This document shows, in pieces, positions 21,944-33,300 of a stretch of DNA of 64,000 bases (position 1 is its first letter; the number at the start of each line of letters is the position of its first letter). The notes beneath the pieces were generated by a model. It did not search any database, was not told the origin of the DNA, and saw nothing but the letters and a program-made list of their open reading frames with translations. The position numbers and the translations under genes are program-made. Source of the stretch: Cladorrhinum sp. PSN259 (taxonomy: Eukaryota > Ascomycota > Sordariomycetes > Sordariales > Podosporaceae); the NCBI GenBank assembly GCA_033725935.1, contig MU867127.1, positions 1 through 64,000 on the forward strand. The letters run 5' to 3'.

Positions 21944-24413
21944 CCAACCTTAACCAGCAAAAAAGGGGAAGCAACTCCAAGCTATGGATGAAACGCTTCG
22001 TCGCCGGCTGCCGAGGGAAGTACAAAAGATGAGCAAACTTTACACAAAGTTGTCAAATAGCCGCTGGCGTCGCCGGGCGAAGACGCAAAAGTGGTTCCAG
22101 GTTTAGGTTGCCCGGTGGTTGAGAGTTGGAGCAAATTCACATCCATTCCTGTGGAAACCAGTAGATTACCTGGGCCACCTGGACAGGGAGGTAGCTGAGC
22201 ACTGGCCCCTCTGCATCTTGGGTGCGGCACAGGTCGGATTGGCGGATTGGCAATTCAGTTCTCGTTTTGTCGGTGGTCGGCTCTGTTGCCCGTTTCTTTT
22301 GCCTTGTCAGGCACAGGCACCCCAATCCCCGCGAAACCCACCAAACGAAGGACTGGATCTTGATCTGGAAGTTCAGTTTAATTACATATGTTCATTCTCA
22401 CTGCATTTGCAGCTCTGTAGCCAATTGAATTCTCTCAGAGCAATTTGACGCACAGCAGCCCGTACCAAACTCTCGGGAGCCCTCCATTCTCTCTCTCTGT
22501 TTGTTTGATTTCAGCTTGTCTTTCAAGGTTGTGTTTTTTTTTTGTTCCCAGGCTACGGCATCATATCTGGCGTGTTATATAGCGCCCGCCCCGTGGGCTC
22601 CAATTACCATTTGGTAGGCTGAAAGTAGGCCGTGCCCATCATGAGGTCTGAGCGAGTTCGTTTCTCGGTTGACGACGGTTTGAGTATGAAAAAGGGATAT
22701 ATTAATGAGCTAAAACACACACGTGTGTGATGTCTCTGATGGTTTGCAGTTGATATTCAACAAAAGCCCAGGTCCGGAAAAACATATGGAGTTGATCCGT
22801 CGATAGCTCCCGCTGAAACTCCACTGCAAAAAAAGAAAGCCAAGCAAAGTGGATGTCTTCAAATCGGTGGATTCCGTCAACCGGTGGACCACCTCAGACA
22901 GGCTCAGATCCGAACTCTTCAACACAACCGGGTAGGTACCCACCCTTTTAGGGATGACGAGAACGATTGTCTCATCGTCTCACCCTCTCATTCACCGCTC
23001 TCCATTTGTTAATAAAAAAATAACGATACAATCAATCTGACTTTTTCAATGGAGTGGTCATTGACATGTTTCCGAAGGATTGTGTGCCCCAGAGCGGCAC
23101 TGTCTCAGAGGCAAAAGGAGGAGGTGATAGTGTAGGAGTTGGAACAGGTGGTCCAGTTTATCTTTGGATCGCTTCCCTGATTCCACGCTCACCTTTTCCA
23201 GGTTTCACTATCTTTTCTTCCTTGTCCAAGCCCGCCGTTTGATCCGAGATCGAGATGCCAAGTGGTGAACAGCACTTGGTGTTGGTTGAGTCCAACAAAT
23301 CACCCCCAATGTCCAGCGCCTTTCGGAACTTGCATCCATGTGGATTGGATATCGAGCATTTCATGAATCCCGTCTCTTTCAGTTTCAGCTTGTGGAGGCA
23401 GGAGTTCTCGTGAGCTAGCGGGAAAGTGGCATCCAGAACCTGGAAGCCCACTTTCACTCAGCCCAACTTATCCCCTTCAGCTCTTGCCAAGAGATATCAA
23501 TCGACGCAAGCTCTTGAGTCGTGGCTCTCAAGTTTTATCAATATTGCCAGCGCGACGGTGTCAATGGTGTCAACGGAGCGTGGGTGTGGGATGTTCTTGC
23601 TAGGATGATGATCTCGGACAGGCTGTCCGCTTGATACCATCCACGTATGTTCCTGCCGGCGCTGTCCCCGTTTTACCCGTTCCAGGTTCCCTCTGATGTT
23701 TGCGAATGCCTTGTTCCGGATATAGCCAAGCCTAGAGATCTCATCTAGTTTCCCGCTGCGACATCGTCCAATCACCCTCCACGGGCCTGTAACAAGGCCA
23801 ATTGCAGATGCAGATACGTCATCGAGACATTTCAGGGGCTGGCGGCATCAACAACACTATCAGAAAGATCGACTGAAAAAGCAAGATCGCTGGACACCCG
23901 CTCGCCCGTCTTGCAATTGCCATTTATCACTTGTCAGACTTTCAATGGGAATTTGAGCATTTTCGTACAACCTCACTGTCGCTCTCTGCTGCTGGCACCT
24001 AATTAGAAGCTTCTTTCGCTTCCCGCTTTTGTCTCACACCATCACCGACGCCTCCTCCCTACCTCAACTTGATTTACACGGTGTCTTGCTGCTGTACCTG
24101 CTCACCTGCCGTTCAACGGCGCACCTAATTATACCTGGTACGGGATTTACCTGTCTTTCTTTACCTATCTTAAGAAGCTCCCCTCGCTTCCCCCCCACCA
24201 CCTCCCTGCTCACCCCCCACACCACACGCTATTTGCGCCACTGGAGCATCCGCAACCGTTGGCCGCCTAGAACAGCTCGGCCTCGTATCCAAAAGGATCA
24301 GTTCTCGGATCTCTTATTTGGAGAAGAAAATATCCCTACTCTCGTTTTTTTACTCCTTTGTTTTCCTCGTTCGTTCGTTTCGTTGATGGTGGAGAATCAG
24401 GAGTCTCAAAATC
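21944..24413. other. Divergent intergenic region (Whi5-like gene minus, metalloprotease gene plus)
   Basis: About 2.5 kb between outward-facing genes. Only short ORFs (under 140 codons) without domains occur. Pyrimidine-rich stretches just before 24414 (24180-24380) look like a fungal 5' leader. I see no RNA gene or repeat of note. Confidence 0.5.
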
Positions 24414-26921
24414 ATGTCGCCGTCCTTTTTCAATATTAAGGAACTGCGGAGGCGGTCCAGACATAGCTTCAGAACGGATCGGTCGACCGACACGTCCAGT
24501 GACGCCAGCAACGGCACTACGCCAACCACAGGGTCATTGACGCCCCCATCCATCGGTCAACAGTCAGATCCGGCTCTAAACCTCCAATTGAAAGATCAAT
24601 TGCTCCCTCCGTCGTCAGCATCGTTGACAAGACCGGCTCCTCAACCCGTACCAAACGGAAACAGCAATCGATACAGTGTGTCTGGAATGGCAGGTCTCGG
24701 GGCGCCCATGTCTAGTGGGAAGGGGTCTCCAACGCTACCTGTGTCTCAATATTCTCCACGGGTGACCAACGTGCAAGAAAACACATGGGTGAGTATCCCG
24801 AAGCATCCACTGCACCTCATACAATGCACTAACACGATTTTGCTAGGTCTATCAAAAAGTCTTGCTCATTTATGGCACAGTTGGCGATCCCTCTCACCAG
24901 TCAATCGATGGTACCATCACTGTCAGCCGGTTGGATGACAGCTTTCCTCCGATATCATGGCCAGTATGCGACTCCCACTTCAAGGCTCTGGTTTACATGA
25001 TGCCGGGGGCCAACCGCCTACGACTGGACTTTTCAAGCCCAAAGCTTGCCAACAGCGGATCTTCAAACCCAATCCATGCCTCTTATCTGACAGTTCACAT
25101 GATCCCTCCCTCCGGAGCCCCTCCGCTTCAGCTGGCTATTTTGCTAGCAAAGGACTCCCCCGGAACTTTCGACGCAGTACCCGCGAGGGTTGAGAGAGAG
25201 GGCAATGGTCTGGAGACTGCGATTCGGAAGTTTCGCATGGCTGCATATTTGTGGCAAGCATTTACAGCGGAGCAGATGTGGCGCAACAAGTTTGGGCGCC
25301 GTGCGTTTAGGTTCGAAGAGGAGTGGACGGCGGGCACGGCAAATCACAGAGATAGAGAACACGGCACCCTCCGGTCTGAAGCACGTATCCATGTCATCCG
25401 TACAGACAAAACCTTGGCGGAGCTCCGAGATATGAACCGGGCACAGCAGAACCCTCATGCTTCCGATGCAGGAGGTCTCTATGGTATCGCTGCCGATGCC
25501 GTGCGTGACTACTTCAAACCACTACCCGGGCAGAAGCTGTATGTGTCCGTACTGCTTTTGGACGCGCACTGGGATACCGACTCCAAGACGATTGTCGGTC
25601 ACGCCGCGTTGGGAGGCCAGGTTAATGATTTACACCTCGGAATATTTGGCTCGCACTGCTTGCAGAGCTACCCAACCAGTTTCGAAGAAGTTGTCCCGGC
25701 GTTCACAGACTGCACGCCCACAGACACCAATTATGTGGGCAACGACTGCAACGATGCGGGCTGTTCTTGGGAAGCAGCTAATATAGGCATTGGCGCCCAT
25801 CTGCACGAAACCGGACATCTTTTCGGCCTGCCGCACCAGGAGAGCGGGGTTATGCTACGGGACTACGTCACTCTGAACCGGACCTTTCTGTCGCGAGAAG
25901 CTTACTCTACCCGCACGAAGTCCAAGGGTGGCCCCGTCATGCAAGGGGACGAATGCACCTGGCACCGCCTGGACTGTCTGCGCTTCCGCAACCACCCGTG
26001 CTTCAGACTGCCCAATGATCCAGTGCTGAATCCCGATAGCAGCGTCCAAGCATGGCCCGTGGATGGCCTGACGATTATGGCCGCCACTGGAGTTTCATTT
26101 GTTGAGATTTTCGGTGAAGAGGATGACGTCTGTCATGCGTGGATCGAGTATGCTGCTGAGAACGGCAGCATCCAGCGTGTCGTGACGCTGAGCGAGCAGG
26201 AATTGAGGAACCGATTGCCTGAGGGTAAACGCAAGGGGAAATTGAAGATCTCGGTCAAGTCTCTTGGGGGCGGCTCACTGGACATTGACGACTACAACAA
26301 GCTGTGTTCCAAAGAGTCGTGTCTGAAGCTCCCCAGCGCCGTTCCTGGTTTGACCAAGAATGCATACCGTGGCAAGAAGCTTGGGAGTTCGCAGATGGAT
26401 GGTAGTCAGCCGCATGAGTTTATCTTTACCAGTGCTTTACGGCAGGATCGGGTGCTTTCCAGGATCATTTTCCATCATGGGTTGGCTGTTGATGGGATTG
26501 AGTTTGTCTACGATGATGACTCGAGGCAACTGTTTGGCAAGAGGGGTGGTAAGCCAGGCGGTGATGCTTTTGACATGGGTATGGTTTCTTTTCTACAATC
26601 TCTTCCTTGGACTACCATTAACAAATAACAGATATTCGACGCGGAGAGTACATCACTGGTTTCCACGTCCGGGCTGGTTTCTGGATTGATGGAATTCAAG
26701 TCTTGACGAGTCTTGGAAGAAAGTCACCCCTCTATGGTAATGCACATGGAGGTGATGGGTCAGTTTTTCTCTTTATTTTCCGTCCCGAAAACTTGTTTGG
26801 TTTTGAGCTAACTTTTGTTTATAGCCATACATTAATACCGCCGAGAGGATACAACATCTGCGGTGTCACTGGGAGCTGCGGTCGTTGGGTGGACGGTTTT
26901 TCCGTTATCGTTACGAGATGA
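24414..26921 (+). CDS. Putative zinc metalloprotease with C-terminal jacalin-like lectin domain
   Basis: Four exons: 24414-24788, 24847-26578, 26632-26758, 26825-26921; 776 aa with phase kept at each join. The first about 125 residues are Ser/Pro/Thr-rich and disordered. The middle is a metallopeptidase of the fungal YIL108W-like family. It has the zinc motif H445-E446-T-G-H449, extended as HETGHLFGLPH (HExxHxxGxxH, third ligand H455), preceded by a Cys-rich patch (CNDAGCSWEAANIGIG). The C-terminal about 150 residues (VDGIEFVYDDD..., GEYITGFHVRAGFWIDGIQVLT, ending CGRWVDGFSVIV) look like a jacalin-type beta-prism, a carbohydrate-binding fold. I see no secretion signal, so the product is probably intracellular. 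All catalytic motif residues are present. The substrate is unknown. Confidence 0.88.
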
Positions 26922-28049
26922 GATCGGCAACAGTTGCATTGTCGATTCATCGTTTGTGTGCGTATCGTGCTCACAAAAAGGGAGTCATCAGAATTAATCT
27001 AATGAATGTGCCACACATGGATTTTGGAGGGAGGGACACGGACAGGACAGATACCACGACTGCTCACAGCTTTGTCTGACGTTTTCCGACCGACTACTTA
27101 ATCATTTTGCTTCTTTCATATCATTCGTTTTCGGCTCGAACATTGAAAGGATAGGAAGGAAAGGGTCTTGTGGGTTTCTTTCCTCGGTTTTATCTTGTTA
27201 TTAGAGCATTTGGTTCTAGCTTTCTCTCACAAAATGAGGGGCTCTCAGTTGTACACAGAGAGGGTGGTCACTTTCTTATGTAGAGATTTTTGGGATTTGA
27301 GACATACATACCCTGGGTACTAGTACATATACACACTTGGCAGGTTTTGGAGGAGATCGCGAAATAGAAACGGGAATTATAGTTGACTTGTCTCATTACA
27401 CTACATGTTTGTGTCCAGCGCCTGATCTACAACAAGACGACAACAGCCTTTTCCCTCATACCTCTCTTAGTTCCATAGCGCGAACCACGAAAAAGAATTC
27501 CACCACATACAACCTGACATGACTTGGCAAGTACAGGGTGTACTATGTACCGATTCGAACTCCGATACACAGAAAACGGCCGCCGGCAACCTTCTTTTTC
27601 ATTCTTGTGTAGCTTGATCAGCTGGCATTGTCTTGCTGCAGATATTTTGTTGATTCACAAGTGGCAGGGGTTGATACCTTCTACGAATTGGTAATGTGAC
27701 GGGATGAGTTAGGACATGGTGCAGTATTTATCAACCAGTAGACTTTGCTGGTTGTGTGTTCTTTGAAGGGAGGAGGGTTCAAGAGCACGGGCCTGAACCC
27801 GGCTTGGTTAAAATGTGGGGCGATTTTTCAACTGAAGTTGAGAGAACTGTCATAGCCTTTTTTGCTACTTGGCCGGAAGTGAAAGTTTTCTTTTTCGTTG
27901 ACTTTCACTCACTCACACACTCATCAATCACTCATTCGCTCACATACAGCAACTTTATTACATACAAATCAACTTTTCAACAATAAACCCACCCGCCACA
28001 AAAAGAACTATTGGAGAAAAGAAACCTACATTATTCCCAATCCAAAATC
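26922..28049. other. Intergenic region with no supportable feature
   Basis: Holds the 3' flank of the metalloprotease gene and the promoter/leader of the Rsa3 gene. There is a CACTCA-rich stretch at 27903-27950 in the presumed Rsa3 leader. No ORF with protein-like character. Confidence 0.45.
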
Positions 28050-28325
28050 ATGTCCTCCCGATCATCTTCGCCAGAGTCTGCTTCTTCTTCTTCTGCTGCT
28101 GCTGCTGCTGCACCAAGAAAACCAGACGCACAAGTCAAGCAAGAGTTCACGTCTTACTACCTCCAGCGGGCGACTCAAGAGTTTGCGGAGGACTTGGATA
28201 AAGTGCGCGGGGCGGAGGACTTCAAGGCCGACTCGGGGATTCAGATGCTGATTGCTGCGTTGCAGCAGGGGACGGAGATGTTTAGTGTTGAGGAGATGAG
28301 GAGGGTTGTTGATGGGAAGAGGTAA
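28050..28325 (+). CDS. RSA3: Ribosome assembly protein 3 (Rsa3-like)
   Basis: A single-exon small protein of 91 aa from ATG 28050 (MSSRSSSPES...). An in-frame ATG at 28011 would add 13 residues, but the Ser-rich start at 28050 has the better context (tccaaaatcATGTCC). After a Ser/Ala low-complexity leader with a poly-Ala run (residues 16-22), the second half matches the Rsa3 domain: FTSYYLQRATQEFAEDLDKVR, then ADSGIQMLIAALQQGTEMFSVEE. In yeast Rsa3 is a nucleolar factor in early 60S pre-ribosome assembly. Its length suits the shorter filamentous-fungal members of the family. The tRNA-Ser gene lies 0.6 kb downstream on the same strand. Confidence 0.82.
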   Translation: MSSRSSSPESASSSSAAAAAAPRKPDAQVKQEFTSYYLQRATQEFAEDLDKVRGAEDFKADSGIQMLIAALQQGTEMFSVEEMRRVVDGKR

Positions 28326-28909
28326 TAATGGAGGGGGTTGTGAGGAGGAGGAGGGCATGTATGGGTGGTTTATGTGTGTGTGGTGGAGGAGGGGGAGATG
28401 CGGATGCTGATGAAATTGGTGGAGGGAAGGCAACTTGAGGTGTGGTTGGATGTTGCAAATGCAAAAGATACCCAGAGGAAAACGGAAAATGAAATTGAGA
28501 TAACTTTGAGGGAAGGGTAGAATGTATTTTTCTGCTGTTCTAAACTTATGGTTATACCTTTACTGGGCCATTTAAGAATGACTTTGAACGGGAAGGGGAG
28601 ATGATGTCTCTCTGGCTTTCTCGAACACCACCCACCCGCTCGCGAAAATCAAGATTATAGATACATTGCCAATACAAACTTTTCAATATAGCAGATCTCC
28701 CAATTCGACCTACAATCACCTTAACATACATGCAATCTCATCAATCCTCAATTAAATCTGCTGCAGGTTGTTCTAGGTGCTCAGGATTGTGGTGGATCAG
28801 TCATTGGTCCTACTACAAAACCCCAACCCTTCATACAATTACCCACCCCAAATCTCATCGATTAGTCCCAACTTCCCGGCTAACTTTCACAATTGAATTT
28901 ACCAAAAAT
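28326..28909. other. Spacer between Rsa3 and tRNA-Ser
   Basis: The 3' flank of Rsa3 is G/T-rich at first, then A/T-rich. It contains no other supported feature. Confidence 0.4.
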
Positions 28910-29028
28910 GACAACTTGGCCGAGTGGTTAAGGCGACAGACTTGAATAAAAGTGGATTTTCCACCTGTTGACTATTCTGAGTTTATCTGTTGGGTTCGCC
29001 CTCACAGGTTCGAATCCTGTAGTTGTCG
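28910..29028 (+). tRNA. tRNA-Ser(TGA) with a 38-nt intron
   Basis: Acceptor stem GACAACT pairs with AGTTGTC (discriminator G28). The D arm is GCCGAGTGGTTAAGGC. Anticodon stem ACAGA/TCTGT encloses loop C-T-T-G-A-A-A with anticodon TGA, cut by an intron after position 37 (28947-28984). A long variable arm GGG-TTCG-CCC marks a class II tRNA (Ser or Leu), and the anticodon makes it Ser. The T arm is ACAGG-TTCGAAT-CCTGT. No CCA is encoded. All stems pair fully, so the gene looks intact. The spliced product is 81 nt before CCA addition. Confidence 0.95.
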
Positions 29029-29036
29029 CATAATTC

Positions 29037-29059
29037 TTTTTAAACTTTTTTTTTTTTTT
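29037..29059 (+). terminator. RNA polymerase III T-run terminator of tRNA-Ser
   Basis: T5 at 29037-29041 lies 8 nt after the mature 3' end and is followed by T14 at 29046-29059. This is the expected Pol III stop and backup. Confidence 0.8.
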
Positions 29060-29173
29060 GGTTTCTTTTTTTTTTTGCTTCAATTCTATGTTTATTCACT
29101 CTTCAATTATTCTTCAGTTCTTTTATTCTTCTTTTTATCCTTCCTTTTTTTCTCTTTTGTTTTGTTTCTTCCT

Positions 29174-29335
29174 TTACGCTCCAGGGCGAACAACGATGAA
29201 TCCATCGCGAGCGACATTGGCAGTGAAACTGAACGTCATGGTTTTCGCTGAGGTTGGAATGGAATGGATCACGACGTTTGGGTATTGGTTATCGCAGGCC
29301 GCTATTTCGTCTTCCTTTAGTAGTCCGTGAAACAT
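29174..29335 (-). pseudogene. Possible gene fragment or small ORF (54 codons)
   Basis: The minus frame from ATG 29335 reads MFHGLLKEDEIAACDNQ... and ends in TANVARDGFIVVRPGA stop. Its composition and amphipathic pattern look like the C-terminal piece of a folded protein rather than random frame, unlike the low-complexity DNA around it. Upstream on the same strand the frame runs into a TATATA/GAGAGA stretch and no continuing exon is evident. It may be a relic, a last exon of an unrecognised gene, or chance. No family recognised. Confidence 0.2.
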
Positions 29336-30347
29336 GAAGTTGTCACCGGTATATATATATAGAGAGAGATGACACTGGTGATACACTCCTGGTGTTCTTC
29401 TCCTCCCTACTTATTAAGAGAAGAGGAGGCCCTCAACACTAACCAAATCTCCGCATGGTCGCCAGCACTACCTACATACAGTACATACAGCCCAGTTATC
29501 TCTTCCTGTCACAAAAAACTAATCGGTCGTAACTTCACCCAACCGTCACGAAGAAGAAGAAGAAACTCAAAGTTTCCACGAAGTAAATACATACATAGAT
29601 AGATACATAGATACCTTATTATCCGCATATTTTTAAACCAAACTTTCTAGTCTTTCCTCTCATCTCCTACCTGCCCGTGGTTACTCACTCACCTGAGTGA
29701 CTGAGGCACGTCTCCTAAGCATGTATGTACTGTACCACGGTTATCGTCTCACTTCAGCCGCCAACCCTGAACTTTATTCTTGCTTGGGTATATAATAACT
29801 CCCCGACTCAACCGATTTTCCAACTTCTCTCTTCCCTTTTCTGGATGCCACAAAGGTCGACGGACGAGAAAGCCCGGGCAGATTTCTGCATTTAACTTGG
29901 GTGCAACAAAACCCCGCAGCTATTCAAAAAGAAAGAGCATCAATAAGCCTGTCCGACCTTCTTGAGCACCTCACAAAAACTGAGAAACTTGTAAAAAAAA
30001 AAGATGACGAATCTAATGATCCAAAAGACATACTTCATGTGATCCCATTTCCTCAACAAACAGCCAATACCATGAGAGAAAAAGGAACCAGACTCCAAAA
30101 AGAAGGAAATACCACGGTTAAACGAATAATTTAAAAAGGAGCAAAAAAAACCATCCATATTTGTCTGCTTTGCCATGCAATACCATGTTATGCCCCAACA
30201 ATAACCATAAACCCACTCAAAAACAATCCCTTTTCCAAACCACCTTCCTTCCTCCTTCCACCTTTGCCAGATAGACCTAGATAATAGAATCCTACAATAT
30301 CAAATAACTCATAAACAAACACCATCACCACAAACAAAAACAAAAAC

Positions 30348-33300
30348 TCAACCCATCAACCCAGCCCCATTTACCGCCCTCCTCAAAGGTGACGACCCCG
30401 ACGTGCCCCCCTTCCCATCAATACTCCTCTTAACCTGCCTCCTCCACTCATCCCTCATTCTCTTGATCCTTTCCTCCTTCTCCATCTCCTCCACCCTCTC
30501 CTCCAGCCTCTGCCTCGTCCGTTCGTGTTTCCTCCAATCCCGAGCGCCCATCTGCATCCTCACAACAAATCTAACAGCCCTAAGCAGCTTTTTGAAGACC
30601 TGCCCTGGTTTTGGTCTCTCTTGTTGTTTACTGTAAGGAACAAGAGCCTGTGATTGTTGCTGGGAAGAAGAAGATCGTCGAAAAGAACTTAACTGAGCCA
30701 GCGCGCTTCTGTTGGATGGATTCAGTTCTGCTCGAATCCGGTTGATGATTGCCAGATCGGCTTTGTTGCTGTTTGGAACCATTAGTACATGTATACAATA
30801 ATGCGGAGAGTGTAAAAAAGAGAACATACCAAGCATCCCTCACTTGCACCTCCAAAAGCAAATACTTCTTGGCAAACGCCGCATCCTTCCTCAACTTCGC
30901 CTCTCGATCCCAGCAAGCCTTCAGCCACTCCATCTGCATCACCATCCCCCTAATCTCCAACTCGTGCCTCCTTTCAGCCGCCTCAGCAGCTCTTATGATG
31001 GCATCAGTATCCACTCCGGTTCCGCCACTCTTCCTCACAACAATTGCTCCTTGCTGTTCCTCCTTGGCAGCCTCAGCCTCAGCAACAGCCCTATCCCTCT
31101 CTCCCTTCAACCTCCCCAAATCCTTCTGCAACTTCTCCGCCCCAGCCTTATACGCCGCCCTTTCATTCTTTGCTCTTTCTAGTCTTGACCTCAACTCAGC
31201 TTCAACATCCATCATTTCCTCCAATGCTTCTCTGTGCTCTCGCAGCTCACGATCAAGCTTATCAGCAGCTGTCTGAGACTCGCGCAGCATATTGTGCAGG
31301 TCCCGACGCTCTTCAAGCGCCATTTCACTTAAACTGCCACTGTGATTGCTGCTCGCGCTATGCTGTTGCTCGCGGATAGCATCAGCCAGCTGGTCCCGCT
31401 CCCGCTTGTATCGGTCCATCTTGCTTTTATGCTTCTTCAGCTGTTCCTCAAATACAGCAGCAGATTCCTCAGCAGCAACCTGGGCATCTTCGAGGGCTTG
31501 TTCGAGGACGAGCTTTTCGTCTTCCAGTTCCTCGAGTTGAGTCTGTAATTCCCTCCCTGATGCCGAAGTTTTGCGTTCAGCTTCGCGCAGAGACTTCTTT
31601 AGATCATGAACAGATTGATGGGCTGTTAATAGTTGGTGTCGAAGTTCCGAGATTTCACTCTTTTGCACTGATCCACCATGAGATGATGGTGATGCAGCAA
31701 GACGATTAATCTCGGCTTCATGAGCTTGCCGTTCCAACTCGGCAATCTGACGCTTGAGCGATTTGATAGTATCCCTCTGTGCAGCCTCATTTTTGAGTTG
31801 GTCAACTTCCCTCTTCCTCGCCGCCGAAAGCTCTTTATGGACAAAGGAGAGCTCGCTGTTTCCTTCACCATTTTGAGCGGGAACAGACGAAGTAGCCAAC
31901 CTCGTCTCATACTCCTCCACTCGACGCTCCATTTCGCGAATGGTACGGCGAAGGTTGACCATTTCCTGGTTGTCGGTTGATTGCTGCAGTCTAGCCTGTA
32001 GCTGATGAATCTGATCAGAAAGACGGTCTTCCTCAGCAGCGGCCTTTTCGATCTCATTCTCCAGTGATATCTCAACCTCTTGCTTTCTTTGAGTAAGAGC
32101 TTTGTTTTCCTCCTTTAGCCTCCGCAACTCAGTTTCCAACTTTGTCTTCGCAACGCGCAGGTCAAGACGCTCCTGGTCAGTCTTGAACGTATCTTCGCCG
32201 TGATGATTCAGTCTGTTGAGTTCCCTGTTCAGTTCATCGCGCTCAGCCTTGGATGCCTCAAGCGAAGCCTTGATAGAACGCAACTCCGTCTCTAAAGTCG
32301 TAGTCCGATCCAGCAATGTCTTTCGTTCCTTTGTGAGCTGGGATATCTTCTCCGTAGCATCAGAAAGCTGGAATTTGAGACGGGCAACATTCTCATCGCC
32401 CTGTTTGGCAAACTCTCGGGAGGCAGTTGAAGATACCTGAGCAAAATCAGCTTGGGCTTTGACCGTGCCCAGTTGCTGCTTCAACCGATCACATTCCTGT
32501 TGGCTCTTCTCCAGCTCAAGGCGTGCATTCTTAGACTCCTCATCGATGGTTGCTTGCAAAATTTCAACCTCGTCCTCGAGCGCGTCCACCTTTTCTGTCA
32601 AAGCCTCGACATCCAGCTGGGATTGCCGGAGGTCATCCTTGCAACTGGATAACTCTTTGCGCAATTCCTCGAGCATTTTCTGCCTGGCACTCAGGTCCAC
32701 TCGAAGTTGTTCCATTTGAACCTTCAACATCAACTCGTCCTTCTTGTGACGTTCGGTTTCACTTTGCAGAGCTTCTTGCAACTTAGACTCCTTGCTTGAC
32801 AGCGCACCCTCAGTATCTCGGAGTTTGTCGATAGTCTTTTGCAAGCCAGCAGCACGCTCCTCAGCTCGGTCTCTCTCTGACTGGAGCTGATGGCGCTCAG
32901 TCTCCCATTTCTCACTATCATTGTCGTAGAGGTTGTCCTTTTCGCGGCATTCCGCTTGGAGATCCGAGATTTCGTCCTGTAGGCGCTCAATCTCTTCACG
33001 GTATTGATTTTGGATATCCTGTTCGGCACTCATCGTGTGTTGTCGCTCTTGCTCTAAGGCCTCCTCGAGTTCCCTAACAGACTTTTGGAGGTTGGTGACT
33101 TCCTGTTGTAAAGACTTCGACTCGTTTGTTAATGCGTCATGGCGATTTTGAAGAAGCGTCTTCTCATCGGCTCGCAGATCCAGGTCCTTATGTGCTTGAT
33201 CTAACTGATCTTCAAGAGACAAACGAATACGCTCAGCGCTGTCACGCTCATTGATTGCCTCTTTAAGTTTGGACCTCAACTCCTCAATATCCTTCCGCTG

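Larger units (their letters stand above)
29029..30347. other. Intergenic region downstream of tRNA-Ser
   Basis: T-rich for the first 130 bp, then mixed, then A-rich (29890-30340). It contains the isolated protein-like reading frame noted at 29174-29335 and an A-rich 77-codon plus ORF (29901-30134, Lys/Glu-rich) that has no recognisable family and could be a composition artefact. Confidence 0.4.

Noticed and set aside
29901..30134. 77-codon Lys/Glu-rich plus ORF
   Set aside because: Looks mildly protein-like, but it lies in A-rich sequence where Lys/Glu/Asn codons are expected. No family match recalled.
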